64,000 nt of DNA from Pseudolactococcus chungangensis CAU 28 = DSM 22330 (lineage in GTDB: Bacteria > Bacillota > Bacilli > Lactobacillales > Streptococcaceae). Shown here in pieces: positions 26,835 through 38,009 of this stretch. The position numbers and the translations under genes are program-made. The number at the start of each line of letters is the position of its first letter. The first letter of the stretch is position 1. The stretch covers positions 1 through 64,000 of the forward strand of contig NZ_JXJT01000003.1 in the NCBI RefSeq assembly GCF_002441885.1. The letters are read 5' to 3'. The notes under the pieces were generated by a model that saw nothing but the letters and a program-made list of their open reading frames with translations, searched no databases and was not told where the DNA came from.

Positions 26835-29441
26835 CTAAACGCGTTTCAACACCTTTTTCTTAATCACCATTTGCAAGATACCGCCATTTTCGTAGTACTC
26901 TAAATCAGCTTGTGAATCAAAACGTAGTTTAGCTTGGAACGTTTTGTCGTCTGCATGAACTGTAATCAACTGACCAATTTCTGGTTTTTCAGGGAAATCA
27001 AAACTGAAACTTTCAAATCCTGTCAAACCAAGACTGTCTGCTGTTTCACCTGGTAAAAATTGTAGTGGAATCAAGCCCATCATGGCAAGATTACTGCGGT
27101 GAATCCGCTCAAAACTTTCAGCAATGACGACTTTAACACCTAGAAGATTAGTCCCCTTGGCTGCCCAGTCACGTGATGAGCCCATACCATAGTCTTTACC
27201 TGCTAATACGACAAGCGACGTACCGTCAGCCTTGTATTTCATGGCCGCATCGTAAATCGGTAGCACATCTTCACCATATTTAGTCACACCACCTTCAATA
27301 CCAGGTGTCAATTGATTTTTAATGCGAATATTGGCAAATGTACCACGCGTCATGACTTTATCATTCCCACGTCGGCTACCATAGGAATTGAAATCACGTG
27401 GCTCAACGCCTGCCGCTGATAGAAATTCACCTGCTGGTGATTTCATGGCAATGTTACCGGCTGGGCTGATATGGTCTGTTGTGACAGAATCGCCAAATTT
27501 TGCCAAGACACGTAAGTTCATAAGTGGTGCATGACTAGCATTGTCAGCCAAACTCAACGTTTCAAAATATGGTGGATTGGCAACATATGTTGAACTTTCA
27601 TCCCAATGATAAGTTTCAGATTTTGATGATTTGATGTCATTCCAAGCTTCATTAGCATCAAATATATGTGCATAGTAAGTCTCATAGAGCTCACGTGTAA
27701 CATATTTATCCACTTCTGCTTTTACAGTTTCATAATCAGGCATGATATCTTTGAGATAAACAGCCTGTCCTTCTTGGTCCACGCCAAGTGGCACCGTTGT
27801 TAAGTCTTTTTTGACATTGCCTGCAATGGCGTAAGCAACGACAAGCGGTGGGCTCGCCAAATAATTGGCTTTAACAAGTGGATGAATGCGACCTTCAAAG
27901 TTTCGGTTACCTGAAAGAACTGAGGTCACGAGCACGTCTTGATCAAGAATAGCCTCAGACACATCATCAGCGAGAGGACCTGAGTTCCCGATACAAGTCG
28001 TACAGCCATAGCCAACAACATCAAAACCAAGGCTTGCAAGTGGCGCCATCAAGCCGGCATCTTCTAAGTAGGCGGTAACGACTTTTGAACCAGGTGCCAA
28101 TGACGTTTTAACTGTTTTAGGCACTGTCAAACCTTTAGCTACTGCGTTTTTTGCTAAGAGTCCTGCCATCATCATGACATACGGATTACTGGTATTGGTA
28201 CAAGAGGTGATGGCAGCAATCGCGATGTCACCCTCTTGCATGAGACTGTCAGCTTTGGGTTGGTTAGTCGCAAAGTCTTTTGAAAAAGTCTCAAATTCAG
28301 ATGCCATTTGCCCTAAAGCAATCAAATCTTGTGGACGTTTAGGTCCTGACAGATAGGTTTCAACTGTTGCCAAATCAACTTCGATGATTTGATTATAAGC
28401 TGCTTCTTTTGTTGCATCGTAAAACAAATGATTGGTTTTGGCATAGGTTTCAACTAATGATACTAGTTTTTCGTCTCGGTTGGTATTAGTCAAATAATTA
28501 AGTGTTTCATCATCAATCGGGAAGAATCCACAAGTTGCACCATATTCAGGTGCCATGTTGGCAACCGTAGCACGGTCTGCAAGTGTCAAACTCGCAAGAC
28601 CTGGACCAAAATACTCGACAAATTTACCCACAACATTTTGGTCACGGAGAATTTTTGTCATGGTTAAAGCTAAATCAGTTGCTGTTGCAAGTGGATTGAG
28701 CTTACCGACAAAGCGAACGCCAATCACTTCAGGCATTGGGAAATAAGAGGCCTCTCCTAAAATAGCAGCTTCAGCCTCAATTCCACCAACACCCCAACCA
28801 AGGACGCCTAGTCCATTAATCATGGTCGTGTGGCTATCTGTACCAAAAACAGTATCTGGGAGTAAAACACCATCTTTCACGCTGACAACATCTGACAAAT
28901 ATTCGATATTGACTTGGTGAATAATACCTGTCGCTGGTGGAACAACTCGGAAGTTCTCAAAAGACTCAGTCGCCCATTTGAGAAATTCATACCGCTCACC
29001 GTTACGCTCAAATTCACGTTTGGCATTAAACTGGAGTGCTTGCTCAGAACCTGAATAATCGACTTGTAATGAGTGGTCAATAACCAAATCAACTGATACT
29101 TCAGGATTAATTAACTCAGGCTGACCACCTAATGCTTTAACTGAATCACGCATAGCTGCAAGATCGACAACTGCAGGGACACCTGTAAAATCTTGCAAGA
29201 TGACACGGCTAGGTTTAAAAGGAATTTCTCCCGAATCTAGTGTTTTGCCATCATAATGCTGTAATTTCTCAAGATGTTCTGAGGTAAATTTGACACCATC
29301 AAAATGACGAAGAATTCCTTCCGCTAAAATCCGTAATGAATAAGGCAGTTTCTCAATATTTGAAATAGCAGATTGAATGTCAAAATAAGCATAATCAATC
29401 CCATTAACCGTCAACATTTTCTTGTAATTTTTCGATGTCAT
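26835..29441 (-). CDS. acnA: Aconitate hydratase A
   Basis: This enzyme isomerises citrate to isocitrate through a 4Fe-4S cluster. The 868-residue length is typical of the AcnA/IRP1 family. The cluster Cys are in [12 protein letters not shown] (about 415) and [14 protein letters not shown] (about 481-484). The C-terminal swivel domain has [11 protein letters not shown] near 755. The ATG overlaps the gltA stop by 4 nt (ATGA), so the two are coupled. Confidence 0.95.
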   Translation of the reverse strand: MTSKNYKKMLTVNGIDYAYFDIQSAISNIEKLPYSLRILAEGILRHFDGVKFTSEHLEKLQHYDGKTLDSGEIPFKPSRVILQDFTGVPAVVDLAAMRDSVKALGGQPELINPEVSVDLVIDHSLQVDYSGSEQALQFNAKREFERNGERYEFLKWATESFENFRVVPPATGIIHQVNIEYLSDVVSVKDGVLLPDTVFGTDSHTTMINGLGVLGWGVGGIEAEAAILGEASYFPMPEVIGVRFVGKLNPLATATDLALTMTKILRDQNVVGKFVEYFGPGLASLTLADRATVANMAPEYGATCGFFPIDDETLNYLTNTNRDEKLVSLVETYAKTNHLFYDATKEAAYNQIIEVDLATVETYLSGPKRPQDLIALGQMASEFETFSKDFATNQPKADSLMQEGDIAIAAITSCTNTSNPYVMMMAGLLAKNAVAKGLTVPKTVKTSLAPGSKVVTAYLEDAGLMAPLASLGFDVVGYGCTTCIGNSGPLADDVSEAILDQDVLVTSVLSGNRNFEGRIHPLVKANYLASPPLVVAYAIAGNVKKDLTTVPLGVDQEGQAVYLKDIMPDYETVKAEVDKYVTRELYETYYAHIFDANEAWNDIKSSKSETYHWDESSTYVANPPYFETLSLADNASHAPLMNLRVLAKFGDSVTTDHISPAGNIAMKSPAGEFLSAAGVEPRDFNSYGSRRGNDKVMTRGTFANIRIKNQLTPGIEGGVTKYGEDVLPIYDAAMKYKADGTSLVVLAGKDYGMGSSRDWAAKGTNLLGVKVVIAESFERIHRSNLAMMGLIPLQFLPGETADSLGLTGFESFSFDFPEKPEIGQLITVHADDKTFQAKLRFDSQADLEYYENGGILQMVIKKKVLKRV

Positions 29442-30763
29442 GCGTTCCTATCCTCTATTTTTTTATATTTTTTAGTCGTCAGCACGCTTTCATAAGCCGG
29501 ACGAATAATTTTATTCATATTCAACATTTCTTCCATACGGTGAGCACTCCAACCAACAATCCGGGCAATCGCAAATAAGGGTGTGTAAAGCTCCTCAGGT
29601 AGTCCCAACATTTGGTAAACAAAGCCACTGTAAAAGTCGACGTTAGCAGAAACGCCCTTATACATATTTCTCTCTTGAGCAATAACTTGCGGTGCGAGGC
29701 GTTCAATTTTTTTATAAAAATTGTACTCATCATGCAAGCCTTTTTCTTCAGCAAGTTCTTTCACATATGATTTAAGCACTTCCGCACGAGGGTCAGAAAC
29801 AGAATAAATAGCATGTCCCATACCATAAATCAAGCCTTGTCTGTCAAAAGCTTCCTTGTTCAAAATCCTTCGTAAATACTCAGAGATTTCTGCTTCATCA
29901 CTAGGATCAGAAATATTTTCCCAAATATTATCTAACATTTTTGCAACTTGGATATTAGCGCCACCATGTTTAGACCCTTTAAGACTAGATAGAGAAGCGA
30001 CAACAGAGGCGTAAGTATCCGTTCCAGAACTTGTCACAACGTGCGTCGTAAAAGTTGAGTTGTTACCACCACCATGTTCCATATGCAGAATCAAAGCTAA
30101 ATCTAAAACTTTTGCCTCTATATCCGAAAATTGCTTGTCCGGTCTCAAAAGACGCAAAATATTCTGTGCTGTCGTCAAATTTTCATCTGGATAGTGAATA
30201 TAGAGACTCTTGCCATTTTCATAGTGATTATAAGCCTGATAGGCATAAATCGCAAGCAATGGAAAATTAGCAATCAAACAGAGCGATTGGTCTAATACAT
30301 TTTCAAGTGTCATTTCACTCGCCTTAGAATCAAAAGTCGCCAAACTCAAAATACTTCGGCTGATAGAATTCATGATATCACAAGATGTCGCTTCCAAAAT
30401 AATATCTCGAACAAAATCTTTTGGTAACTGCCGTTTTGCCGCAAGTTCCTGGGTAAATGTTGTGAGTTCTTCAAGCGTCGGTAACTCACCAAAAAGGAGC
30501 AGATAGGTAATCTCTTCAAAACCAAAACGATTTTCCGCTTTAAGATGCTCAGATATATCTTTAATATTAATCGCACGATATTCTAAGATACCAGCCATCG
30601 GATCTCCATTATCATCAAAGGAATGGATGGCTGAAATGTTAGTCAACCCTGCTAATACCCCTTTACCATTGACATCACGGAGCCCCTTTTTAACATCATA
30701 TTGTTGGTAAAAATCAAGTGGAATAATCGAATTTTTTTTAATCTTTTCTGTATACTTATTCAT
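29438..30763 (-). CDS. gltA: Citrate synthase
   Basis: This enzyme condenses oxaloacetate and acetyl-CoA to citrate. Catalytic residues are visible: His in [17 protein letters not shown] (about 235), His in [14 protein letters not shown] (about 310), and Asp in [10 protein letters not shown] (about 363). I use the ATG at 30763, giving 441 residues with an AAAGG site upstream. A TTG four codons earlier is too close to that site. With acnA and icd it forms the oxidative half-cycle used in lactococci and streptococci to make glutamate precursor. No further TCA genes are present. Confidence 0.94.
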   Translation of the reverse strand: MNKYTEKIKKNSIIPLDFYQQYDVKKGLRDVNGKGVLAGLTNISAIHSFDDNGDPMAGILEYRAINIKDISEHLKAENRFGFEEITYLLLFGELPTLEELTTFTQELAAKRQLPKDFVRDIILEATSCDIMNSISRSILSLATFDSKASEMTLENVLDQSLCLIANFPLLAIYAYQAYNHYENGKSLYIHYPDENLTTAQNILRLLRPDKQFSDIEAKVLDLALILHMEHGGGNNSTFTTHVVTSSGTDTYASVVASLSSLKGSKHGGANIQVAKMLDNIWENISDPSDEAEISEYLRRILNKEAFDRQGLIYGMGHAIYSVSDPRAEVLKSYVKELAEEKGLHDEYNFYKKIERLAPQVIAQERNMYKGVSANVDFYSGFVYQMLGLPEELYTPLFAIARIVGWSAHRMEEMLNMNKIIRPAYESVLTTKKYKKIEDRNA

Positions 30764-30814
30764 GAAATGCGTCAACCTTTCGAATGAATCTTCTGAAAAT
30801 TTTGATATTGCCTT

Positions 30815-30843
30815 ATTATAATTTATTTTAAAGAAATTTACAA
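30815..30843 (-). promoter_or_regulatory. Promoter of gltA-acnA
   Basis: TTGTAA, 17 nt and a perfect TATAAT are seen on the minus strand, with a leader of about 45 nt before the gltA ATG. Confidence 0.75.
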
Positions 30844-30926
30844 GTTTTTATATATATTCTGTTATCACTTTTACTTTAATAGTTCGTATTTTTGCAAGTA
30901 ATTATGATATGATGAGTTTTTTCCTA

Positions 30927-30960
30927 TCAAAAAAACTTCATCAGAGGGTCTGACGAAGTT
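30927..30960 (-). terminator. Terminator overlapping the whiA stop
   Basis: A 12-bp stem (30934-30945 and 30949-30960, one mismatch) with a T7 run contains the last whiA codons and its TGA, so coding and termination overlap. Confidence 0.85.
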
Positions 30961-31846
30961 GACTGGCTAATTCTTTAATTTTCCTTAAACGATGATTGAC
31001 ACCTGATTTGCCTAACGGTATCGCTAATTTTTGTCCTAACTCGACAATTGTCGCATCAGGATTTGCCATTCTTGTGACTGCTAGTTCACGCAAATTATCT
31101 GGTAACTTGCCATGACTTTGTAAGAATTTGATATCTTCAATCGCAGACTGGGCTGCGTTGACTGTTTTTCCAATATTTGCTGCTTCAAAGTTGGTCTGAC
31201 GGTTAGCTGTGTTGCGCATTTCGCGGACGATTTTAGCATCTTCATACTTAAATCTCGCGGCATTGGCCCCAATGAGGCTGAGGAAATCTATAATCATCTC
31301 GGAATTTGATAGGTAGGTGATAACTCGCGTTTTACGAGCAATTATTTTACTTGCGATATCAAAATTTTCAAGTAAATACTGCAAGTCAGACGCATGTTCC
31401 TCATAATATGAGGCAATCTCTAGATGATACTTGCCATTTTCAGGATTTGTCACACTTCCACTACTCAAAAAAGCGCCACGTAAGTAGCCAATCGCTTTTC
31501 TTTCGTCGAATTTAACAGTATCAGGGACCCCATGATCAAGTAAAAGACTATCCGCCAACTCAAAACGGTCGAGGACTTCTGACACATTGTCTGTCACCAT
31601 TAAGGTGTAAACGCGATTTTTAGACAGGGTGGTCTTTTGGTGTGTTTGAATGACAGATTTGATGCCGTATTCTTCTGATAAGGTCGCATAGATATAGCGT
31701 GCGGTTGTGGCATTTTCCGTCGTCACAGAGAGTGTCAAACCGTTTGAAAGTCCGAGGACACCATTCATTCGAATGAGTGCGATGATAACTCCGTCTGTCC
31801 CTTTTAACTGGGTCAATTCTTTCTTCACATCAGCTGAAAAACTCAT
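30941..31846 (-). CDS. whiA: WhiA family protein (sporulation-factor homologue)
   Basis: This is a 301-residue protein with an N-terminal LAGLIDADG-like homing-endonuclease fold that has lost its catalytic residues (IGYLRGAFLSSGSV near 122) and a C-terminal helix-turn-helix (LGQKLAIPLGKSGVNHRLRKI near 270). WhiA is conserved in firmicutes and linked to cell division and chromosome segregation. It is last in the rapZ-yvcK-whiA operon and overlaps yvcK by 4 nt. Confidence 0.93.
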   Translation of the reverse strand: MSFSADVKKELTQLKGTDGVIIALIRMNGVLGLSNGLTLSVTTENATTARYIYATLSEEYGIKSVIQTHQKTTLSKNRVYTLMVTDNVSEVLDRFELADSLLLDHGVPDTVKFDERKAIGYLRGAFLSSGSVTNPENGKYHLEIASYYEEHASDLQYLLENFDIASKIIARKTRVITYLSNSEMIIDFLSLIGANAARFKYEDAKIVREMRNTANRQTNFEAANIGKTVNAAQSAIEDIKFLQSHGKLPDNLRELAVTRMANPDATIVELGQKLAIPLGKSGVNHRLRKIKELASQLRQTL

Positions 31847-32820
31847 TGACTGCGACGCTCACTAATTCTCATGATTTCTTCAGTGACTGCGTCACCATTA
31901 TGGAAGGCACCTCCGTCTACTAATTTCAAGAAATTTGCGGAAATCACGCGGACATTCTGAGTCTGTAATCCTTTAAAATCATGCGTCACTTGGACGAGAT
32001 ATTCGTCGAATTCATTGGAATTCATGTAGGCATCTGGAACTGGCTCAACATTAACCAAAACTGTGTCAATAAAAGGTACACCGACATGTTCATGCAAGAT
32101 TCTAACATGGTCAGCATCTGTGAAATTTTCAGTTTCACCACGTTGCGTCATAATGTTGCAGACATAGACAACTTGAGCTAAGGTTCTCACAAGTGCCTCT
32201 CGAATTTCTGGAATGACGACATTTGGTAAAATTGACGTGAAAAGACTACCTGGCCCCATAACAATCATATCTGCTGTCATAATCGCATTAACAACATGGC
32301 GAGACGCAGTTGGCTGTTCTTCATTACAGGTATTAGTCACATAAACATGATCAATTGTGCCTGAATAATCCGCAATCCGACTTTCACCAACGATTTCTGT
32401 TTTATCCTTAAACACGGCATGTAAAGTCAGAGCTGATTCACTTGAAGGCAAAATACGACCTTGCACATGGAAAAATTTAGATAAAATTTTAAGGGCATTG
32501 TAAGTCGAACCCTGCATTTCAGAAACGCCTGCGATAACTAAATTGCCAATAGGATGACCACTAAGTGGACCATCCTCAGCTCTAAAACGATATTGGAAAA
32601 TCTGCCCATACACGCTAGGCATATCACTCATGGCAACTAGCACATTACGTAAATCACCGGGTGGTGCAATATCAAGTTTGCCTCTTAATTTGCCTGAACT
32701 CCCACCATCATCAGCAACCGTCACAATCGCTGTTAACTCGACATCTTCTTTTCGCAAAGAAGCTAGAATAACTGGAATACCTGTACCACCGCCAATGACA
32801 ACAATTTTTTTCTTTCTCAT
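31843..32820 (-). CDS. yvcK: YvcK/CofD-like gluconeogenesis factor
   Basis: This is a 325-residue cytoplasmic protein with the start [13 protein letters not shown] and the CofD-family [13 protein letters not shown] loop near 38 and PPGDLRN near 53. YvcK binds UDP-GlcNAc and helps control cell-wall precursor supply (family knowledge). It overlaps rapZ and whiA by 4 nt each. Confidence 0.92.
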   Translation of the reverse strand: MRKKKIVVIGGGTGIPVILASLRKEDVELTAIVTVADDGGSSGKLRGKLDIAPPGDLRNVLVAMSDMPSVYGQIFQYRFRAEDGPLSGHPIGNLVIAGVSEMQGSTYNALKILSKFFHVQGRILPSSESALTLHAVFKDKTEIVGESRIADYSGTIDHVYVTNTCNEEQPTASRHVVNAIMTADMIVMGPGSLFTSILPNVVIPEIREALVRTLAQVVYVCNIMTQRGETENFTDADHVRILHEHVGVPFIDTVLVNVEPVPDAYMNSNEFDEYLVQVTHDFKGLQTQNVRVISANFLKLVDGGAFHNGDAVTEEIMRISERRSQ

Positions 32821-33710
32821 GAGCGGTTTACCGTTTCCTTTCTTCTATCTTTATCACGATGACTGAGATTAACTAGCCAGCCATTAGTAGCTAGTTCTTC
32901 TGAGATACGTTTAGCAAAAGCGACACTTCGATGCTGTCCGCCAGTACAGCCAACAGCAATCATAAGCACTGATTTTCCTTCTTTTTCATAACCCGGAATA
33001 ATCGGATTGAGCATGGTCATCAAATTTTGATAAAAAGCCTCTGATTCTGGTGCATCCATGACATAATGATAAACGGCATCATCAAGTCCTGTTTGATTAC
33101 GTAATTCTGGTACATAATGCGGATTAGGCAAGAATCTGACGTCAAACACTAAATCAGCATCTAAAGGCAGACCATACTTAAATCCAAAACTCATGACTTC
33201 AATTCTAAAGGCAGCTTTAGTATTTTCAGTCGCAAATTGTTGAATAATTTGTGAGCGCAGATTTCTAGGTGTTAACTCTGTCGTATCAATCACATTTTGT
33301 GAAAATGATTTTAAAGGTGATAATAATTCTCGTTCTCGCATGATACCATCCAAAACACGACCATCTTCAGCAAGAGGATGACTACGGCGCGTTTCTTTAT
33401 AGCGCGCAACCAATTCTCCATCAGAACTATCCAAAAAGAGCAATCTAAAATCAACTTGTGGATTATCTGAAAGGTCATTGACTATGTCAGATAAGGCATC
33501 AAAAAAGCTACGGCTCCGCATATCCACTACCATTGCGACTTTATCAATATCTGAACTTTCAGAAGTTGTCAATAAACTAATAAATTTTTCAATTAGGTTC
33601 GCAGGCATATTATCAATTGTAAAGTAGCCCATGTCCTCAAAAGATTGAATGGCGACCGTTTTACCAGCACCGCTCATCCCAGTGATAATCACTAAATTAA
33701 TTTTTTTCAT
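32817..33710 (-). CDS. rapZ: RapZ/YvcJ nucleotide-binding protein
   Basis: This is a 297-residue P-loop protein with Walker A GMSGAGKT at 11-18, the central motif [18 protein letters not shown] near 93, and the C-terminal [10 protein letters not shown] (about 258). In enterobacteria RapZ directs small-RNA decay; in firmicutes (YvcJ) it hydrolyses GTP and affects competence. The ATG at 33710 has a good AAGGAG site. It overlaps the upstream membrane-protein gene by 14 nt. Confidence 0.93.
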   Translation of the reverse strand: MKKINLVIITGMSGAGKTVAIQSFEDMGYFTIDNMPANLIEKFISLLTTSESSDIDKVAMVVDMRSRSFFDALSDIVNDLSDNPQVDFRLLFLDSSDGELVARYKETRRSHPLAEDGRVLDGIMRERELLSPLKSFSQNVIDTTELTPRNLRSQIIQQFATENTKAAFRIEVMSFGFKYGLPLDADLVFDVRFLPNPHYVPELRNQTGLDDAVYHYVMDAPESEAFYQNLMTMLNPIIPGYEKEGKSVLMIAVGCTGGQHRSVAFAKRISEELATNGWLVNLSHRDKDRRKETVNRS

Positions 33711-34317
33711 TTGAAAAACTCCTTTTCGTTTTGAGCAATAAGTAAGACCAAAATACCATGTAAATCACACCAAAAATCATGAAACATAGCATAAAATAGT
33801 TTTCGGGTAGGATGTTAATGATTGGATCTGTGGCAGGATCAAAAAGCCAGGTGGCATCTCGAAAAAAAATACGATGAAAACTAATAAAAATCGAGTCAAA
33901 GCCACCGAATAAAGCCATAACTCCGATAAAAACTGGAATGACTAGGCAAATTTTTATACCTTGATAGAACTGGATATAGCGTTTTTTCTTGATAAACAAA
34001 AATGTCGGAACCAGTAAAATCACGGTTAGCAAAATGGCTAATAGAAAGAGTTGCTTTACATCAGCAAAATGTTTCAATCCTGCCTGTGAACTCGTAAAAT
34101 CTGGCATGTCTAGCTTTGAGATAACCGGGTTAAGCAAGTAACGCATCAATTTATCAAAATTATAGCTAATCGTTTTTTCACTCAGATAGGTCAGTTCTGG
34201 TAACTGAAAAATATTGACAAGACTATGAAATAAAGGAATCGCCGCTAAAATCGTGAGAGTAGCACTAGCCGAAATTGACCAAATTATCGTCAGCAAAAAT
34301 TGAGCTTTAGTTTTCAT
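33697..34317 (-). CDS. Lactococcal/streptococcal TIGR01906-type integral membrane protein
   Basis: This is a 206-residue protein with four membrane segments (about 10-32, 92-112, 121-145, 175-195) and an extracellular loop between the first two. It fits the TIGR01906 family of unknown function that sits upstream of rapZ or next to NagD-like phosphatase genes. I assign it by layout and neighbour order, not by a catalytic motif. Confidence 0.65.
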   Translation of the reverse strand: MKTKAQFLLTIIWSISASATLTILAAIPLFHSLVNIFQLPELTYLSEKTISYNFDKLMRYLLNPVISKLDMPDFTSSQAGLKHFADVKQLFLLAILLTVILLVPTFLFIKKKRYIQFYQGIKICLVIPVFIGVMALFGGFDSIFISFHRIFFRDATWLFDPATDPIINILPENYFMLCFMIFGVIYMVFWSYLLLKTKRSFSNEKN

Positions 34318-34327
34318 AAATCGCTAC

Positions 34328-35092
34328 TCACATTACCCAATCATCCAATGTTGCGACAACATGCGTTGGTGCAATCGGTAAATCTGGTACTTCTTCTGCT
34401 CCGGTAAACCCTGTCGTGACAAGCAAAGTATCAATATCATTATCAATACCAGCTCGAATATCTGTCAAATAATTATCACCAACCATCAAGAGGTCACGTC
34501 GAGCAATCCCGATTCGCTCAACGGCTTTATTCATAATAATTGCATTTGGTTTGCCGATGAAAATCGGTTTGACCCGTGTGGCAACTTCCAATAATTTATT
34601 GATACTGCCCGCACCAGGTAATAAACCACGCTCTGTTGGAATATTTAAGTCAGGGTTAGTCCCAATAAACATGGCACCTTTGGCAATCGCAAGCGTTGCT
34701 AGCGTCAATTTTTCATAGGTCAAGTCATTATCTAGCCCTACGACCACATAAGCAGGATTTTCAGTATCCCGTTGGTAGTTACCATAAATCGCAGATTTGA
34801 GACCCGATTCACCAATGACATATGCTGTCTTTCCTTTTGCCATGTCATCCATATATTCTAATGTTGCTAGAGTCGCAGTATAGATTGTGTCTTCAGAAGT
34901 TGTAATATCGAACTTCTCTTGCAGTCTTGCCTGAACTTGTGCCGGTGTTTTTGTTGTATTATTGGTCACAAATAAATATGGGATATTTTTTTCTTGCAGA
35001 CGTTTGACAAATCGTGTTCCCGCTTCAATCCGGTCTTCTCCAAGATAAATCGTACCGTCCAAGTCAATCAAATAGCCTTTGTATGTCGTCAT
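34328..35092 (-). CDS. HAD-superfamily IIA phosphatase, NagD-like (TIGR01457)
   Basis: This is a 254-residue cytoplasmic phosphatase. Motif I is DLDGTIYLG (Asp10 nucleophile, Asp12), motif II is VTNNTT (about 43), Lys is in IGKPNAIIM (about 180), and motif III is [10 protein letters not shown] (about 203). Family members hydrolyse nucleotide monophosphates or sugar phosphates; the true substrate is unknown. It starts 1 nt after the thioesterase stop and is 10 nt upstream of the membrane-protein gene. Confidence 0.85.
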   Translation of the reverse strand: MTTYKGYLIDLDGTIYLGEDRIEAGTRFVKRLQEKNIPYLFVTNNTTKTPAQVQARLQEKFDITTSEDTIYTATLATLEYMDDMAKGKTAYVIGESGLKSAIYGNYQRDTENPAYVVVGLDNDLTYEKLTLATLAIAKGAMFIGTNPDLNIPTERGLLPGAGSINKLLEVATRVKPIFIGKPNAIIMNKAVERIGIARRDLLMVGDNYLTDIRAGIDNDIDTLLVTTGFTGAEEVPDLPIAPTHVVATLDDWVM

Positions 35093-35093
35093 C

Positions 35094-35819
35094 TTATTTT
35101 TTTCTCCAAGTCATCTCAGCCTGAGCATGCTTACCTTCCGATGTAATGTCGTGAAACGATTGCAGTCCCACCAAGTCCACACGTGATGTCACGGTAGTGC
35201 CGTAAAGTACTTCCTTACTGTATTTCAAATGAATTCTTGACGGTACATGGCTACTCAAAAAGTCATAGCCCAAGACATCTGTCATCCAGTCAAAATACTT
35301 ACTATTATTGACATGCCCATTTTGGTCAATGTCGTTGAACCTCACGTGATAACTTTTTTCAAGTGTCGTATCTGACAAGTCCGTATATTTGTGACCACGA
35401 ACAATCTTCGAGATTTTCTCAGACTGATAAGGGGTGACAATATCATCCTCGACATGCGCCACTTTTCGACTCGTGGTATCAATTAACACAAAGGTCGAAT
35501 TAATCGTTAGGAGCGTGTCACCATTTTCAGCATAAAAAACAAAATCTCGGTAGCAGAAAAATTTATTGTAGGATTTAGCGAATGTTGCCATTGTAATAAT
35601 TTCACTAAACCTAGGCAAACGCTGAATGGTCACATCATATTCGACCACAACCCAAGCGTAATTGTAGGTTTCTTTTAACCAATCATCGCTAATGCCGAGA
35701 TTATGAGATTGTTCACCAGATAGTTGCAAGGCAATATTGAAAAGACTGGGTAATTTCATGTTGCCATTAGCATCAGTTTCATAGTAAGGAACTGTATATT
35801 TTTTCGTGTAAGTTAACAT
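35094..35819 (-). CDS. Acyl-ACP thioesterase
   Basis: This is a 241-residue double hot-dog protein of the FAT/PF01643 family, which releases fatty acids from acyl carrier protein. The second domain holds [18 protein letters not shown] near 156, with the Asn and His of the N-x-H catalytic pair. The first domain holds [11 protein letters not shown] near 33. It heads the thioesterase-HAD-membrane protein-rapZ-yvcK-whiA run. Confidence 0.88.
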   Translation of the reverse strand: MLTYTKKYTVPYYETDANGNMKLPSLFNIALQLSGEQSHNLGISDDWLKETYNYAWVVVEYDVTIQRLPRFSEIITMATFAKSYNKFFCYRDFVFYAENGDTLLTINSTFVLIDTTSRKVAHVEDDIVTPYQSEKISKIVRGHKYTDLSDTTLEKSYHVRFNDIDQNGHVNNSKYFDWMTDVLGYDFLSSHVPSRIHLKYSKEVLYGTTVTSRVDLVGLQSFHDITSEGKHAQAEMTWRKK

Positions 35820-35833
35820 ACTCTTATTTTACC

Positions 35834-35859
35834 AAAAAAACGCCGAAATTGGCGTTTTA
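35834..35859 (-). terminator. Terminator of the GH25 gene
   Basis: The stem AAAACGCC/GGCGTTTT with a T-run on the minus strand lies directly after the lysozyme stop and before the thioesterase gene. Confidence 0.88.
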
Positions 35860-35860
35860 G

Positions 35861-36676
35861 TTATTTGATAGGTTGTCCATGATTAAAGAGTTTATTATAG
35901 TCTTCAATATTTGTGACGCGATTAAAGTCTAGATCCCCCGCAAAACCATTAAGACGACCTCGACTGGTATATTGATGCAAATCATAGGGAATAGTTGTAT
36001 TAGGTGATGTATCCCAATACCCCGTATCACCACCGTAATGTGCCAACCAAACACTGCTAAAAGGCGTAACATCTAATTGATTGGCTGTGATAAACCAATC
36101 TTGTGTATAGATACCAATATTTTTAGCACCAAGTTTAGCTAATTCATCTCGAAAAGCCTCGATGCCTCGATTAAAATTTGTTGGCATCGTCACTTCTTCA
36201 ACATCTAACCACCAATAAGTTGGCTTATATTTTTCAGCACGCTCATAAAATTTCTGGGCTTCCTTGCGCATCTCAGATTCAGAATTACCATTGACAAAGG
36301 CATAGACAGCAACTGGCACATTACGTTTTTGAAATTCTTCTATATGTGTATCCATCGCCTTATCTTTACCATTCTCAAAAGCAGCATTATTTTTCTTCTT
36401 CATACTAATGCCATGCTGCACACGAACAATAACACCATTGACCTGTTGTGACAAAGTATCATAGTCCATTTCTGACGGTAATTGCCAACCAGAAATATCG
36501 ATAATCGGCTTTTTAAGGTCGACATCATGATTCAGAGATACCATCGTAACCGTATCATCTCCAGTATTGTTATTTTTTGTAATATTTAACTTAAGAAAAA
36601 GCGCAACAAAGGCTAGTGAGAAAAATAGAGCCAGCAAAATCCCTGGCGGCTTCAAATGTTTTCGCATCATATTCAT
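35861..36676 (-). CDS. Membrane-anchored GH25 lysozyme
   Basis: This is a 271-residue muramidase. Residues about 10-30 form an uncleaved membrane anchor. The GH25 domain starts PIIDISGWQ (Asp near 60) and has the catalytic pair in YWWLDVEEV (about 165). VWLAHYGG and the closing DLDFNRV are family marks. It likely cuts peptidoglycan outside the membrane for wall remodelling. No ribosome site is visible before the ATG at 36676, and an extended -10 lies only about 7 nt upstream, so the transcript may be leaderless. A second in-frame ATG lies two codons in. Confidence 0.88.
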   Translation of the reverse strand: MNMMRKHLKPPGILLALFFSLAFVALFLKLNITKNNNTGDDTVTMVSLNHDVDLKKPIIDISGWQLPSEMDYDTLSQQVNGVIVRVQHGISMKKKNNAAFENGKDKAMDTHIEEFQKRNVPVAVYAFVNGNSESEMRKEAQKFYERAEKYKPTYWWLDVEEVTMPTNFNRGIEAFRDELAKLGAKNIGIYTQDWFITANQLDVTPFSSVWLAHYGGDTGYWDTSPNTTIPYDLHQYTSRGRLNGFAGDLDFNRVTNIEDYNKLFNHGQPIK

Positions 36677-36682
36677 TATTAC

Positions 36683-36691
36683 ATTATATCA
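36683..36691 (-). promoter_or_regulatory. Extended -10 directly before the GH25 start
   Basis: TGATATAAT on the minus strand is a perfect extended -10. Its predicted transcription start falls on or next to the ATG, which would give a leaderless mRNA. Confidence 0.5.
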
Positions 36692-36698
36692 AAAAAAT

Positions 36699-37835
36699 CT
36701 AGTCATCGTCTAGTATAAACGCCTCAAATACATCATTACCAAGCATTAAGCCCTGACGTGTCATAAAAATTTGTTCTCCTGATTTTTCAAGCAATTGCTT
36801 TTCTATCAGATTAGCAACTATTTGTCCATAAATTGAGTCAAAATCTTGGTAAAATTTTTCAGAAAAATGTTGCGTATTCACACCGGATTTTTTCCGTAAG
36901 CCTAAAAAGAGCTCCTCCTCCATCTGTTCTTTCTGCGTGAGTTTTTCTTTGACAGCTTGCTTATCCGTATGTTGCAGATAATGGTGAATTGGCACATGGT
37001 TCTTATAGCGCACACCATCAACATATCCGCTAGCCCCTGCACCAAATCCATAATATTCTGCATTATCCCAGTACATGAGGTTATGCGCACTCTCATAACC
37101 AGTTTTCCCAAAATTCGAGATCTCATAATGCGCATACCCCGCAGCTTGCAAGCTATCAATAATATAATTATACATCTCAAAATCGGTATCTTCACTTGGT
37201 AAATCAAGTCGACCACGACGCATTTTATTCATGAAAATGGTGTGGTTTTCAAGAATCAGTGAATATAGAGCAACGTGTGGTAAATTTAAACTCAGAATAT
37301 TTTCAATGTCTTTTTTGACATCAGCCATGGTCTGACCAGGCAGCGCATAAATCAAATCAATTGTGATATTATCAAAGCCTGCTGCTCGAAGTTTTGCCAC
37401 ATTATCAAAGACATCTTGCGAGTTATGACTACGTCCAATTTTCTTGAGAAGTTTGTCATTAAAAGTCTGCACCCCAAGCGAAACTCGGTTGACATGATTT
37501 TTTTTCAGAACCGCAATTTTATCATCTGACAAATCACCCGGATTAGCCTCCACTGTGAATTCTTGTAACGTCGTCAGGTCTAAATTTTGAGTCAAACCCG
37601 CTAATAATCTGTCAAGTTGGTCAGCAGTTAAAGCCGTTGGTGTGCCACCACCAATATAAAGGGTCTTAAGTTCAGAGATTTTTTCTGTAGCAACTTCTTC
37701 CAAAAGTGCCGTAATATAAGCATCTACTGGTTGATTTTTGATATAAACCTTAGCAAAGTCACAATAATAACAAATTTGCGTACAAAATGGTATATGGACA
37801 TAGGCTGAGCTCGGTTTGTAACTAACTTTTTTCAT
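36699..37835 (-). CDS. hemW: HemW-type radical SAM protein
   Basis: This is a 378-residue radical SAM protein of the HemW (heme chaperone) branch, once annotated as oxygen-independent coproporphyrinogen oxidase. The cluster motif is CTQICYYCDF (about 17-25), with the fourth Cys of HemN-type motifs replaced by Asp-Phe context. GGGTPTAL follows near 62, and the HemN C-terminal domain ends it. I use the ATG at 37835; a frame extending to 37883 is open but adds a non-homologous leader. Lactococci do not make heme, so a heme-handling role fits better than synthesis. Confidence 0.88.
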   Translation of the reverse strand: MKKVSYKPSSAYVHIPFCTQICYYCDFAKVYIKNQPVDAYITALLEEVATEKISELKTLYIGGGTPTALTADQLDRLLAGLTQNLDLTTLQEFTVEANPGDLSDDKIAVLKKNHVNRVSLGVQTFNDKLLKKIGRSHNSQDVFDNVAKLRAAGFDNITIDLIYALPGQTMADVKKDIENILSLNLPHVALYSLILENHTIFMNKMRRGRLDLPSEDTDFEMYNYIIDSLQAAGYAHYEISNFGKTGYESAHNLMYWDNAEYYGFGAGASGYVDGVRYKNHVPIHHYLQHTDKQAVKEKLTQKEQMEEELFLGLRKKSGVNTQHFSEKFYQDFDSIYGQIVANLIEKQLLEKSGEQIFMTRQGLMLGNDVFEAFILDDD

Positions 37836-37940
37836 TAATATTCTTTCATTTCTTCTTGATTTTGAACAAGTCTCATGGTTCATTATGCTGTTTTTAGCTT
37901 ATCATGTCAAGTTTAATCGCCTTGTCTTTATTGTAGGCAA

Positions 37941-37967
37941 TAAAAAACTCAAGTCCTCAGACTTGAG
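37941..37967 (-). terminator. Terminator of the ribF operon
   Basis: The stem CTCAAGTC/GACTTGAG with loop CTCA and a T6 run on the minus strand lies about 45 nt after ribF. Confidence 0.85.
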
Positions 37968-38009
37968 ATATGTTTTATCAGCTTGCTTGATAGCCAAAAT
38001 AACCCAATT

